A stretch of 64,000 bases of DNA, from assembly GCF_014648195.1 (NCBI RefSeq), contig NZ_BMQQ01000006.1:1-64000 (forward strand). Direction: 5' to 3'. Positions 8,658 to 17,311 of the stretch are shown piece by piece. Origin of the DNA: Streptomyces purpureus (GTDB lineage: Bacteria > Actinomycetota > Actinomycetes > Streptomycetales > Streptomycetaceae). The notes under the pieces are model-generated. The model had not been told where the DNA came from. It ran no database searches and worked only from the letters and a program-made list of their open reading frames with translations. Position numbers and translations under genes: made by a program. Within the stretch, counting starts at the first letter, position 1. Each line of letters begins with the position of its first letter.

Positions 8658-9806
8658 ATGTACGAGCAAGAACAGGGCCCCCTCGCGGGGTTCACCGTGG
8701 GTGTCACGGCGGCGCGGCGCGCGGACGAGCTCGGCGCCCTGCTGCGCCGCCGCGGGGCCGCCGTGCTGCACGGCCCGGCCCTGAGGATCGTGCCCCTCGC
8801 CGACGACACCGAACTCCTCGCCGCCACCAAGGACCTCATCGACCACGCCCCGGACATCGTCGTCGCGACCACCGCGATCGGCTTCCGGGGCTGGGTCGAG
8901 GCGGCCGACGGCTGGGGCTTCGGCGAGGAGCTCCTCGACCGGCTGCGCGGGGCGGAGGTGCTGGCCCGCGGCCCCAAGGTCAAGGGCGCGGTACGGGCCG
9001 CCGGGCTCACCGAGGAGTGGTCGCCGTCGTCCGAGTCCATGGCGGAGGTGCTCGACCGGCTCCTCGGCCAGGGCGTGGCGGGCCGCCGGATCGCGCTCCA
9101 GCTGCACGGCGAGCCCCTGCCCGGCTTCGTCGAGTCGCTGCGGGCGGCCGGCGCGGAGGTCGTCGGCGTCCCCGTCTACCGCTGGATGCCGCCCCAGGAC
9201 CTCACGCCGCTCGACCGGCTCCTGGACGCGGCCCTCACCCGGGCGCTCGACGCTGTCACCTTCACCAGCGCCCCGGCCGCCGCCTCGCTGCTCAACCGCG
9301 CCGAGGAGCGGGGCGTGCTGCCCAGGCTGCTCGACGCGCTGCGCCACGACGTCCTCGCGGTCTGCGTGGGACCCGTCACCGCGCTGCCCCTGCAGGCGCG
9401 CGGGATCGACACGTTCCAGCCCGAGCGGTTCCGGCTCGGGCCGCTGGTGCAGCTGCTCTGCCAGGAGCTGCCGTCCCGGGCCCGTACGTTCCCGGTGGCC
9501 GGCCACCAGATCGAGATCCGCGGCCACGCGGTCCTCGTCGACGGGGTCCTGCGACCGGTCCCGCCGGCCGGGATGGCGCTGCTCAACTCCCTTGCCCGGC
9601 GCCCCGGCTGGGTGGTCTCCCGGGCGGACCTGCTGCGGGCGCTGCCCGGCGCGGGCCGCGACGAGCACGCCGTCGAGACGGCGATGGCCCGGCTGCGGAC
9701 GGCCCTGGGCGCGCCGAAGCTGATCCACACGGTAGTGAAGCGGGGCTACCGGCTGGCCCTGGACCCCGTCGCCGACACCAAGTACGTGGAGGAAGCGGGC
9801 GTCTGA
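8658..9806 (+). CDS. nnaR: HemD-like/winged-helix regulator NnaR
   Basis: 382 residues. Residues ~1-265 match uroporphyrinogen-III synthase (HemD) fold (FTVGVTAARRADELGALLRR ... VTFTSAPAAASLLNRAEE). The last ~95 residues are an OmpR/PhoB-type DNA-binding winged helix (EIRGHAVLVDGVLRPVPPAG ... LIHTVVKRGYRL). From memory, this fusion next to narK is NnaR of S. coelicolor, a co-regulator of nitrate/nitrite assimilation with GlnR. The HemD part probably serves as a sensor rather than the main heme enzyme; that is inference. Start ATG 8658 (MYEQEQGP). Confidence 0.8.
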   Translation: MYEQEQGPLAGFTVGVTAARRADELGALLRRRGAAVLHGPALRIVPLADDTELLAATKDLIDHAPDIVVATTAIGFRGWVEAADGWGFGEELLDRLRGAEVLARGPKVKGAVRAAGLTEEWSPSSESMAEVLDRLLGQGVAGRRIALQLHGEPLPGFVESLRAAGAEVVGVPVYRWMPPQDLTPLDRLLDAALTRALDAVTFTSAPAAASLLNRAEERGVLPRLLDALRHDVLAVCVGPVTALPLQARGIDTFQPERFRLGPLVQLLCQELPSRARTFPVAGHQIEIRGHAVLVDGVLRPVPPAGMALLNSLARRPGWVVSRADLLRALPGAGRDEHAVETAMARLRTALGAPKLIHTVVKRGYRLALDPVADTKYVEEAGV

Positions 9807-9852
9807 CGGGGCATGGGTTTCAGCGGCGACAGGGGTGTCTACCGTAGGGGCC

Positions 9853-10365
9853 ATGTCCCTGAGCATCCGTCCCGCCGAGCCCTCCGACGCCCCCGCGCTG
9901 GCCGCCGCCCTGCTCCGCAACCGCGCCTACACGCAGCCCCGGGAGCCCCGCCGCGACGCGTCCTACTACACCGCCGAGGCCCAGGCCGAGCGGCTGGCCG
10001 CGCCCGGCACGCGTATGTGGTTCGCGGTCGACCGGGAGCGGATCGCCGCCGCCGCCACGCTCTCCGGGATCGCCCGCGGGCCGTTCTGCAGCGCGAACCT
10101 CGGCTACTGGGTCGACGAGGAGTACGCCGGAAAAGGCCTCGCCACCCGGCTCGTCGAAGAGGTGTGCCGGGCCGCCCGCGAGGAGCTCGGGCTGCACCGC
10201 GTCGAGGCCGGGACCATGCTCGACAACGCCGCATCCCAGCGCGTCCTGGCCAAGACCGGCTTCGAGCGGTACGGAACCGCGCCGCGCTATCTGCACATCG
10301 ACGGCGAGTGGCGCGATCACCACATCTTCCAGCGGATCCTGCACGACGATCCGCCGGCGCCGTAG
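9853..10365 (+). CDS. GNAT-family N-acetyltransferase
   Basis: 170 residues, RimJ/RimL-like GNAT. It opens with LSIRPAEPSDAPALAAALL, has the acetyl-CoA loop region GYWVDEEYAGKGLATRLV (a variant of Q/RxxGxG/A), and ends with ASQRVLAKTGFERYGTAPRY as in ribosomal-protein acetyltransferases. The start could be the GTG at 9835; I prefer the ATG at 9853 because the family normally begins at this point. The substrate is unknown; protein or small amine N-acetylation is likely. Confidence 0.85.
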   Translation: MSLSIRPAEPSDAPALAAALLRNRAYTQPREPRRDASYYTAEAQAERLAAPGTRMWFAVDRERIAAAATLSGIARGPFCSANLGYWVDEEYAGKGLATRLVEEVCRAAREELGLHRVEAGTMLDNAASQRVLAKTGFERYGTAPRYLHIDGEWRDHHIFQRILHDDPPAP

Positions 10366-10430
10366 CCGTCGCCGCGTGAGGCGGGCACCCTGGTCGGGAC
10401 CCCACCCCCGAGGCAGGCGGTGACAGGACC

Positions 10431-10982
10431 ATGACACTACGGTTCGACTCCGGGCGGATCTGCCTGGACCTTGCCGCGCACCCGCTCGACACCCCCCACG
10501 CCCTCGACCACTGGCTCAGGGCCACCGGCCTCGTCCCCGCCACCACGCCGCTCCCCGCCCTCGACCGGCACTGGCTGGCCCGATTCCGCGAACTGCGCGC
10601 CTGCGTCGCCACCTTGGCCCGCGCCCAGCTCGGCGGAGCCACCGGACCCGCCCCCGACCTCGACCGGCTCAACACCCTCGCCGCCGCCGGCACCCCGCCC
10701 GCACCCCGCGCCGTACGCGACGAACACGGCCAGCTCGTACGGGCCTTGCACGCCGAACCCGACTGCCCCGCCCTCCTCGCCGCCGTCGCCCGCGACGCGG
10801 TCGACCTCCTCACCGACCCCGTCGCCCGCACCCGGCTGCGCCAGTGCGAAGGTGACAACTGCCGCCGCCTCTACCTCGACACCTCCCGCGGACGGCGCCG
10901 CCGCTGGTGCTCCAGCGAACTGTGCGGCAACCGCGAACGGGTGGCCCGCCACCGGCGCCGGAGCGCCGCCGCGAAGGTCTGA
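10431..10982 (+). CDS. CGNR zinc-finger (ABATE domain) protein
   Basis: 183 residues. The N-terminal ABATE-type domain begins FDSGRICLDLAA. The C-terminal zinc finger carries CEGDNCRRLYLDTS, WCSSELCGNRERVARHR, with the CGNR signature and four Cys ligands. These proteins are predicted stress-type transcription regulators. It is a stand-alone gene; the next gene (ECF sigma factor) begins 106 nt later on the same strand. Confidence 0.85.
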   Translation: MTLRFDSGRICLDLAAHPLDTPHALDHWLRATGLVPATTPLPALDRHWLARFRELRACVATLARAQLGGATGPAPDLDRLNTLAAAGTPPAPRAVRDEHGQLVRALHAEPDCPALLAAVARDAVDLLTDPVARTRLRQCEGDNCRRLYLDTSRGRRRRWCSSELCGNRERVARHRRRSAAAKV

Positions 10983-11088
10983 GGGGGGCCCGGAAAAAAA
11001 TTCTCGCGCGCCTTTGAGTCGATCCCGCCCGCCCTGCGTAATCAGGGACGACAAGCAGTCAGTCAGGGTCTCGACCGGGAGGTTCAGG

Positions 11089-11676
11089 GTGCGCAAGGAT
11101 GCGGCCGTGGCCGATGACCGTCCTCATCGGGCCCGGCATCGCGCTGAGACACCACGCCTCGACCCCTCGGTACCCGACGAGGAGCTGATGCGGGCGCTCT
11201 ACCGCGAACATGCCGGCCCGCTGCTCGCCTACGTACTCCGCCTCGTCGCCGGCGACCGCCAGCGGGCCGAGGACGTCGTACAGGAGACGCTCATCCGTGC
11301 CTGGAAGAACGCCGGCCGGCTCAACCGGGCCGCCGGCTCTGTCCGACCCTGGCTGGTGACGGTCGCGCGGCGCATCGTCATCGACGGCCACCGCAGCCGG
11401 CAGGCCCGGCCGCAGGAGGTCGATCCGTCACCGCTCGAGGTCATGCCCGCGGAGGACGAGATCGACAAGGCGTTGTGGTTGATGACGCTCTCGGATGCGC
11501 TCGACGATTTGACCCCGGCCCACCGGGAAGTGTTGGTCGAGACGTACTTCAAGGGGCGTACCGTCAATGAGGCGGCCGAGACACTCGGCATACCCAGCGG
11601 GACCGTCCGGTCCCGGGTGTTCTACGCACTGCGTTCGATGAAGCTCGCGCTGGAGGAGAGGGGGGTCTCGGCATGA
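11089..11676 (+). CDS. sigU: ECF RNA polymerase sigma factor (SigU-like)
   Basis: 195 residues. Sigma region 2 (LMRALYREHAGPLLAYVLRL ... AEDVVQETLIRAWKN) and region 4 (LTPAHREVLVETYFKGRTVN ... GIPSGTVRSRVFYALRSMK) are clear. The start is the GTG at 11089 behind a GGGAGG site at 11077-11082; the open frame extends further upstream but antisense-like. Its stop overlaps the next ATG (ATGA at 11673-11676), so it is translationally coupled to its anti-sigma. From synteny I equate it with SigU, whose activity in S. coelicolor affects secretion and development. Confidence 0.88.
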   Translation: MRKDAAVADDRPHRARHRAETPRLDPSVPDEELMRALYREHAGPLLAYVLRLVAGDRQRAEDVVQETLIRAWKNAGRLNRAAGSVRPWLVTVARRIVIDGHRSRQARPQEVDPSPLEVMPAEDEIDKALWLMTLSDALDDLTPAHREVLVETYFKGRTVNEAAETLGIPSGTVRSRVFYALRSMKLALEERGVSA

Positions 11677-12446
11677 CGTCGCACGGATACGAACAGGAGT
11701 CGGTGCACGACGCGGCCGGCGCGTACGTGCTCGGCATCCTGGACGACGCCGAGGCGACCGCCTTCGAGGCGCATCTGGCCGGCTGCCGGATCTGCGAGGC
11801 CCATCTGGAGGAGTTCTCCGGCATGGAGTCGATGCTGGCCATGCTCGCCGAGCCGCCCGGACCGCCGCCTGCGCCCAGGCCCGTCGCGCCCGTCCCTGAG
11901 CCCCGGCTCCTCGACCGGCTCGTCGACGAGGTCGCGATCAAGCGCGCCCAGCGCCGCCGCCGGAGCATGTACATGGTCGCGGCCGCCGCCGCGCTGATCA
12001 TCGGCGGCCCCGCCGTCGCCGTCGTCGCCACCTCCGGCGGTGGTACGCAGAACCAGGCCGCGCCCCACCCGCACCCCACCAGCCCGGCCGAGGACGCCTT
12101 CTTCCACCACATGGAGGAGAAGAAGTCGGCGACGGACACGAACACCAAGGTCAGCGCCACGGTCGGGATGGAGAAGAAGGCCTGGGGCACCCACACCGTC
12201 CTGGAACTCAAGAACGTCAAGGGCCCCCTCAAGTGCAACCTCATCGCCGTCTCCAAGACCGGCGAGGAAGAGGTCGTCACCTCCTGGGCCGTGCCGAAAT
12301 GGGGCTACGGGATCGCCGACAGCACCAACGAATCCGCCCGCAATCCCCTCTACGTCCACGGCGGCGCGGCCATGGACCGTAACGACATCGATCACTTCGA
12401 AGTACGTACGTTCGACGGAACGCGCCTGGTGGAGGTGGACGCCTGA
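11673..12446 (+). CDS. rsuA: Zinc-finger anti-sigma factor (RsuA-like)
   Basis: 257 residues. The cytoplasmic N-terminus has the ZAS anti-sigma zinc motif with an upstream His (VHDAAGAYVLG) and HLAGCRIC (HX3CX2C). A Pro-rich linker follows, then one membrane span (MYMVAAAAALIIGGPAVAVV, ~residues 100-120). The extracytoplasmic part is an anti-sigma-K-type sensor domain (KVSATVGMEKKAWGTHTVLE). It should hold SigU inactive until an envelope signal. Start overlap with sigU fixes the ATG at 11673. Confidence 0.9.
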   Translation: MTSHGYEQESVHDAAGAYVLGILDDAEATAFEAHLAGCRICEAHLEEFSGMESMLAMLAEPPGPPPAPRPVAPVPEPRLLDRLVDEVAIKRAQRRRRSMYMVAAAAALIIGGPAVAVVATSGGGTQNQAAPHPHPTSPAEDAFFHHMEEKKSATDTNTKVSATVGMEKKAWGTHTVLELKNVKGPLKCNLIAVSKTGEEEVVTSWAVPKWGYGIADSTNESARNPLYVHGGAAMDRNDIDHFEVRTFDGTRLVEVDA

Positions 12447-12521
12447 CCCCCACCGCCTGACACGACGGCCCCCCTTCGCGTACGCTCGACGGCTGCCCAG
12501 TGCACGTCAGAAGGGGGCCCC

Positions 12522-14798
12522 GTGGCCGCGCAGGAAGCCGTTGACTCGGTCCGGGACCGCGAGATCGGTGTCGAACAGGAACATCTGGACCGGGTCTACC
12601 GCCGTCTCGAGGAGAAGATCCACGAGGCGGAGTTCCTCATGAACGACGCCGCCCAGCGCGGCCAGGTCGGCACGCCCGGCGCCCTCGCCGAGCGCGACGC
12701 CCAGGTCTTCCGGGCCGGAATCCACCTCAACCGGCTCAACAACGAATTCGAGGACTTCCTCTTCGGCCGTATCGACCTGCTCCACGGCAAGGACGGCAAG
12801 AAGGGCCCCGACGGCGCCTACACCTCCGTCGAGCCCGCCGAGGACGCCGTACGCGCCGACAGCACCGCCGAGATCGGCGAGACCCTCCACATCGGCCGCA
12901 TCGGCGTCCTCGACTCCGACTACGCCCCCCTCGTCATCGACTGGCGCGCCCCCGCCGCCGCGCCGTTCTACCGCTCCACCCCCGTCGACCCCGGCCGGGT
13001 CGTCCGCCGCCGCGTCATCCGCTCCAAGGGCCGCAAGGTCCTCGGCGTCGAGGACGACCTGATGCGCCCCGAGCTCAAGGCCACCCTCGACGGCCAAGAC
13101 CTTCCCGTGATCGGCGACGGCGCCCTGATGGCCGCCCTCGGCCAGGCGCGAAGCCACACCATGCGCGACATCGTCGCCTCCATCCAGGCCGAGCAGGACC
13201 TCGTCATCCGGGCCCCCGCCGCCTCCGTCACCTACGTCGAGGGCGGACCCGGCACCGGCAAGACCGCGGTCGCCCTGCACCGCGCCGCCTACCTCCTCTA
13301 CCAGGACCGCAGGCGGTACGCGGGCGGCATCCTCATCGTCTCCCCGACCCCCCTCCTGGTCTCCTACACCGAGGGTGTCCTGCCCTCCCTCGGCGAGGAG
13401 GGGCAGGTCGCGATCCGCGCCGTCGGCTCCCTCGTCGACGGCGTGGAGGCCACCACGTACGACGACCCCGCCGTCGCGCGCGTGAAGGGCTCCTCCCGGA
13501 TGCTCAAGGTCCTGCGCAAGGCCACCCGGGGCGCCCTGGAGAACGGCGACAGCCCCCAGCGGCTGCGGGTCGTCGCCTTCGGGCGCCGCCTGGAGCTGGA
13601 GGCCGACGAGCTCCAGCGCATCCGCCACACCGTCCTCGGCGGCACCGCACCCGTCAATCTGCTGCGCCCCCGCGCCCGCCGGCTGCTCCTGGACGCCCTG
13701 TACACCAAGTCCGGCGCGGCCACCCGCCACAGCGACCCGGAGCTCGCCGCCGAACTGCGCTCCTCCTTCGACGAGGACGTCTCCACCGAGGACTCCTTCC
13801 TCGCCTTCCTGGACGCGTGGTGGCCCGAGCTCACCCCCCGGCAGGTGCTCGCCGCCATGGGCGACGAGAAGCGGCTCGGGCGCTGGGCGCGCCGCGTCCT
13901 CAACCCCGGCGAGGTGCGAAGACTCGCCCGCTCGCTGCGCCGCACGGCGTACTCGGTCCACGACGTGGCGCTGCTCGACGAGCTCCAGACCCTGCTCGGC
14001 ACCCCCGCCAGGCCCCGCAAGAAGCGCGAACTGGACCCGCTGGACCAGCTCACCGGCCTGGAGGAGCTGATGCCCGTACGCGAGGAGACCCAGCGCGAGC
14101 GGGCCGAGCGGCTGGCACAGGAGCGCACCGAGTACGCCCATGTCATCGTCGACGAGGCCCAGGACCTCACCCCCATGCAGTGGCGCATGGTCGGCCGCCG
14201 CGGCCGGCACGCCACCTGGACCGTGGTCGGCGACCCGGCCCAGTCGTCGTGGTCGACCCCGGACGAGGCCGCGGAGGCCCGTGACGAGGCGCTGGGCACC
14301 CGTCCGCGCCGCCGTTTCGAGCTGACCGTCAACTACCGCAACCCGGCCGAGATCGCCGAGCTGGCCGCGAAGGTGCTGACCCTGGCCATGCCCGGCAAGG
14401 AGTCGCCGCGCGCGGTCCGCTCCACGGGGGTGGAGCCACGGTTCGTCACCGCGGGAGCCCAGGCGACGGCCGGGACCGTACGGGAGGAGGCCGAGCGGCT
14501 CCTCGCGCGCGTGGACGGCACCGTCGGCGTCGTCGTGGCAATGAACCGCCGGGAGGAGGCCGCCCGCTGGCTGGCCGGCCTCGGCGAGCGGGTGGTGGCG
14601 CTGGGCTCCCTGGAGGCGAAGGGCCTGGAGTACGACGCCACGGTCGTCGTCTCGCCCGCGGAGATCGCGGACGAGTCCCCGGCGGGCCTGCGGGTGCTGT
14701 ACGTGGCGCTGACCCGGGCCACCCAGCAGCTGACGGTGGTCTCGGGCCCGCGCGACGAGCCCGACGCGGACGGCGTCCCGGATCTCCTCAGGGACTGA
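12522..14798 (+). CDS. HelD-type UvrD/Rep-like RNA polymerase recycling ATPase
   Basis: 758 residues. The N-terminal ~75 residues form a charged coiled coil (EQEHLDRVYRRLEEKIHEAE). Walker A is VEGGPGTGKTAVALHR (~residue 245) and Walker B VIVDEAQDLTPMQW (~540). Later SF1 motifs include VVGDPAQSSW, LTVNYRNPAEI and VLYVALTRATQQL. The split helicase layout with the N-terminal arm matches HelD/HelR proteins, which dislodge stalled RNA polymerase and in some actinomycetes rifamycins, rather than true UvrD. No rifamycin-associated element is seen upstream. The start is the GTG at 12522. Confidence 0.82.
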   Translation: MAAQEAVDSVRDREIGVEQEHLDRVYRRLEEKIHEAEFLMNDAAQRGQVGTPGALAERDAQVFRAGIHLNRLNNEFEDFLFGRIDLLHGKDGKKGPDGAYTSVEPAEDAVRADSTAEIGETLHIGRIGVLDSDYAPLVIDWRAPAAAPFYRSTPVDPGRVVRRRVIRSKGRKVLGVEDDLMRPELKATLDGQDLPVIGDGALMAALGQARSHTMRDIVASIQAEQDLVIRAPAASVTYVEGGPGTGKTAVALHRAAYLLYQDRRRYAGGILIVSPTPLLVSYTEGVLPSLGEEGQVAIRAVGSLVDGVEATTYDDPAVARVKGSSRMLKVLRKATRGALENGDSPQRLRVVAFGRRLELEADELQRIRHTVLGGTAPVNLLRPRARRLLLDALYTKSGAATRHSDPELAAELRSSFDEDVSTEDSFLAFLDAWWPELTPRQVLAAMGDEKRLGRWARRVLNPGEVRRLARSLRRTAYSVHDVALLDELQTLLGTPARPRKKRELDPLDQLTGLEELMPVREETQRERAERLAQERTEYAHVIVDEAQDLTPMQWRMVGRRGRHATWTVVGDPAQSSWSTPDEAAEARDEALGTRPRRRFELTVNYRNPAEIAELAAKVLTLAMPGKESPRAVRSTGVEPRFVTAGAQATAGTVREEAERLLARVDGTVGVVVAMNRREEAARWLAGLGERVVALGSLEAKGLEYDATVVVSPAEIADESPAGLRVLYVALTRATQQLTVVSGPRDEPDADGVPDLLRD

Positions 14799-14853
14799 GC
14801 GGTGCCCACCGATCCGCGGTTCGGGGGCTGATTTCAGGTCAACGGGCCGTGGC

Positions 14854-14879
14854 GGAATCACTTGCCAGGGTGGTTTGTT
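14854..14879 (+). promoter_or_regulatory. Candidate sigma-R promoter (GGAAT-N18-GTT)
   Basis: GGAAT at 14854-14858, exactly 18 nt, then GTT at 14877-14879. This is the full consensus known for the thiol-stress sigma factor SigR of Streptomyces. The predicted start (~14885) would give a short RNA ended by the hairpin at 14994-15038. Confidence 0.55.
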
Positions 14880-14993
14880 AGCCTGTGTGTGGCACCGGCT
14901 CGATCCAAGCCCCCGGGCCCAACCTTCGTCGCTACGAGCGACCACTTGCCGCGAGGCGAGCATGGCGGGTCGGTGCCACTTGGTACGTATCTA

Positions 14994-15038
14994 CAGAAGA
15001 GGTCCGCGTCACCCCACCGGTGACGCGGACCTCTTCTG
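14994..15038 (+). terminator. Perfect 20-bp hairpin terminator
   Basis: Arms 14994-15013 and 15019-15038 are perfectly complementary (CAGAAGAGGTCCGCGTCACC and its complement) with a 5-nt loop, followed by TTTCCCC. It is the strongest hairpin in this part of the window and lies 159 nt before the malic enzyme start. Confidence 0.85.
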
Positions 15039-15196
15039 TTTCCCCTTCAGTTCTCGTATGGTGGAAAAAAGTTTCCGAAAACAAAATGACCGCATTACCT
15101 GATACCCGCAGGTAGGTGCGACCATCGGAGGGCGCCGCCGGGCAACCAGCCGGGGCGGCGCAGCAATGAAGCTAGGGAAAGCAGAGGAACTCGGTC

Positions 15197-16630
15197 ATGG
15201 CAACGGCGCCCAGCGTCTCGTACTCGATGACGGTCCGGCTGGAGGTGCCCGCGAGCGGAACCGCGGTCTCCCAGCTCACGACGGCCGTGGAGTCCTCCGG
15301 AGGCTCCGTGTCCGGCCTCGACGTGACCGCATCCGGCCACGAGAAGCTGCGCATCGACGTCACCATCGCGGCGACCTCGACGACCCACGCGGACGAGATC
15401 GTCGAGAAGCTCAGCGGCATCGAGGGCGTCGTCCTCGGCAAGGTCTCCGACCGTACGTTCCTGATGCACCTCGGCGGCAAGATCGAGATGGCGTCCAAGC
15501 ACCCCATCCGCAACCGCGACGACCTCTCCATGATCTACACCCCCGGTGTCGCGCGCGTGTGCATGGCGATCGCCGAGAACCCCGAGGACGCCCGCCGCCT
15601 CACCATCAAGCGCAACTCCGTCGCAGTCGTGACCGACGGGTCCGCCGTCCTCGGCCTCGGCAACATCGGCCCCAAGGCCGCCCTGCCCGTCATGGAGGGC
15701 AAGGCGGCCCTCTTCAAGCGCTTCGCCGGCATCGACGCCTGGCCGCTCTGCCTGGACACCCAGGACACCGACGCCATCGTCGAGATCGTCAAGGCCATCG
15801 CCCCCGGCTTCGCCGGCATCAACCTCGAGGACATCTCCGCGCCCCGCTGCTTCGAGATCGAGGCCCGGCTGCGTGAGGCCCTGGACATCCCCGTCTTCCA
15901 CGACGACCAGCACGGCACCGCCATCGTCGTCCTCGCCGCGCTCACCAACGCCCTGCGCGTGGTCGGCAAGGCCGTCGGAGACGTACGGGTCGTCATGTCC
16001 GGTGCGGGCGCCGCCGGTACGGCCATCCTCAAGCTCCTCATCGCCGCCGGCGTCAAGCACGCCGTCGTCGCCGACATCCACGGCGTCGTGCACGCCGGCC
16101 GCGAGGACCTGGTGGACGCCGCGCCCGGCACGCCGCTGCGCTGGATCGCCGACAACACCAACCCCGAGGGCGTCACCGGCACCCTCAAGGAGGCCGTCGC
16201 CGGCGCCGACGTCTTCATCGGCGTCTCCGCCCCGAACCTCCTGGGCGCCGAGGACGTCGCCGCCATGGCCGACGGCGCGATCGTGTTCGCGCTCGCGAAT
16301 CCCGACCCCGAGGTGGACCCCGCGATCGCCCGCCAGACGGCGGCGGTCGTGGCCACCGGCCGCTCCGACTTCCCCAACCAGATCAACAACGTGCTGGTCT
16401 TCCCGGGCGTCTTCCGCGGCCTGCTGGACGCGCAGTCCCGGACGGTCAACACCGAGATGATGCTCGCCGCCGCGGCGGCCCTCGCGGACGTCGTCACCGA
16501 GGACGAGCTGAACCCGAACTACATCATCCCGTCCGTCTTCAACGAGAAGGTCGCGGGCGCCGTCGCGGGCGCGGTCCGTACGGCGGCGAAGGCGGCGGGC
16601 GCCTCGGTGACGGCGTCCACCTCCGTCTGA
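15197..16630 (+). CDS. NAD-dependent malic enzyme
   Basis: 477 residues. An N-terminal ACT-like domain (YSMTVRLEVPASGTAVSQL, ~1-85) suggests amino-acid or effector control. The malic N domain has IYTPGVARVC, the Lys of VMEGKAALFKRFAG and NLEDISAPRCFEIE. The NAD-binding domain has VFHDDQHGTAIV and the GAGAAGTAI Rossmann loop. It turns L-malate into pyruvate, CO2 and NADH, feeding pyruvate from the TCA cycle. From memory, its S. coelicolor counterpart SCO2951 is NAD-dependent. Start ATG 15197 behind AGAGGA. Confidence 0.92.
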   Translation: MATAPSVSYSMTVRLEVPASGTAVSQLTTAVESSGGSVSGLDVTASGHEKLRIDVTIAATSTTHADEIVEKLSGIEGVVLGKVSDRTFLMHLGGKIEMASKHPIRNRDDLSMIYTPGVARVCMAIAENPEDARRLTIKRNSVAVVTDGSAVLGLGNIGPKAALPVMEGKAALFKRFAGIDAWPLCLDTQDTDAIVEIVKAIAPGFAGINLEDISAPRCFEIEARLREALDIPVFHDDQHGTAIVVLAALTNALRVVGKAVGDVRVVMSGAGAAGTAILKLLIAAGVKHAVVADIHGVVHAGREDLVDAAPGTPLRWIADNTNPEGVTGTLKEAVAGADVFIGVSAPNLLGAEDVAAMADGAIVFALANPDPEVDPAIARQTAAVVATGRSDFPNQINNVLVFPGVFRGLLDAQSRTVNTEMMLAAAAALADVVTEDELNPNYIIPSVFNEKVAGAVAGAVRTAAKAAGASVTASTSV

Positions 16631-16943
16631 CATCCGGCGCGTCGCGCTCCTCCGGTCCGTAAACCCGCCCTTAGGGTGGCGGTCCGGCTCCGAAGAGTTC
16701 CGGCGGAGTCGACGGAACGTCACCACGGCAAGGCTGTGGCGCTTTTCGTGTGACTCCGAAGGGTGCCGGATTGGCTTTCCCGCCGCTGGTGGGGGCAGGA
16801 TGCGTATTTGGGCGCGAGGGTCTGTCAGTAGACCCGGGTCCGGGGACTGTCCGAGGGCCCTGGCAGCATCGGCTTCGCTGTGCCCAATGTGCGGCACCGC
16901 CGCGTGGCACGCCTAACAGCAAGAAGAACACGGGAGTAACAAC
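16631..16943 (+). other. 313-nt spacer upstream of hup
   Basis: No coding signal seen. It carries the 3' flank of malic enzyme and the hup promoter/leader. GGGTCTGTCAGTAGACCC (16818-16835) is an inverted repeat (7-bp arms around a short loop) ~110 nt before hup and may be a regulatory hairpin or operator. A weak GGGAG ribosome site lies at 16931-16935. Confidence 0.4.
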
Positions 16944-17225
16944 ATGAACCGCAGTGAGCTGGTGGCCGCCCTGGCCGACCGCGCCGAGGTGACCCGCAAG
17001 GACGCCGACGCCGTGCTGGCCGCTCTCGCCGAGACCGTCGGCGAGGTCGTCGCCAAGGGCGACGAGAAGGTCACCATCCCCGGCTTCCTGACCTTCGAGC
17101 GCACCCACCGTGCCGCTCGCACCGCTCGTAACCCGCAGACCGGCGACCCGATCAACATCCCGGCCGGCTACAGCGTGAAGGTCTCCGCGGGCTCGAAGCT
17201 CAAGGAAGCCGCCAAGGGCAAGTAA
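16944..17225 (+). CDS. hupA: DNA-binding protein HU
   Basis: 93 residues, normal length of a short actinobacterial HU without the Lys-rich tail of HupS. It starts MNRSELVAALADRAEVTRKD, with the GDEKVTIPGFLTFERTHRAA beta-arm base and the RNPQTGDPINIPA arm tip. The KLKEAAKGK end is conserved. It is a nucleoid-associated DNA-bending protein of vegetative growth. A hairpin terminator follows 21 nt after the stop. Confidence 0.96.
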   Translation: MNRSELVAALADRAEVTRKDADAVLAALAETVGEVVAKGDEKVTIPGFLTFERTHRAARTARNPQTGDPINIPAGYSVKVSAGSKLKEAAKGK

Positions 17226-17246
17226 GCAGGCCTGTAGGGCTTACGA

Positions 17247-17277
17247 GGGCGGCCACCCTGTCAGGGGGTGGCCGCCC
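17247..17277 (+). terminator. hup terminator
   Basis: Perfect 12-bp inverted repeat GGGCGGCCACCC / GGGTGGCCGCCC (17247-17258 with 17266-17277), then TTCTGTTT. It lies just after hup. Confidence 0.85.
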
Positions 17278-17311
17278 TTCTGTTTGCCCGTGTGCGGGCG
17301 CTACAGACATG

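Larger units (their letters stand above)
14799..15196 (+). other. 398-nt spacer: sigma-R-like promoter, short terminated transcript, malic enzyme leader
   Basis: No convincing protein gene. It holds a sigma-R-like promoter (14854-14879), about 115 nt with partly complementary ends (GGCACCG at 14889 against CGGTGCC at 14973), a perfect 20-bp terminator (14994-15038), an A/T-richer stretch (15055-15105) and a two-tier hairpin (8-bp arms 15132-15139/15154-15161) just before the malic enzyme ribosome site. Confidence 0.6.

Noticed and set aside
12447..12521. Rifamycin-associated element upstream of the HelD-type gene
   Set aside because: The known 19-bp inverted element is not present in this spacer.
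12507..14963. 818-codon minus-strand frame opposite the HelD-type gene
   Set aside because: Ala/Gly/Arg-rich translation with no domain. The plus strand encodes complete SF1 ATPase motifs.
14885..15115. 76-codon open frame from GTG 14885 as a protein gene
   Set aside because: Runs through a perfect 20-bp terminator, has weak third-position GC and no ribosome site. Kept only as a possible leaderless micro-ORF under findings.
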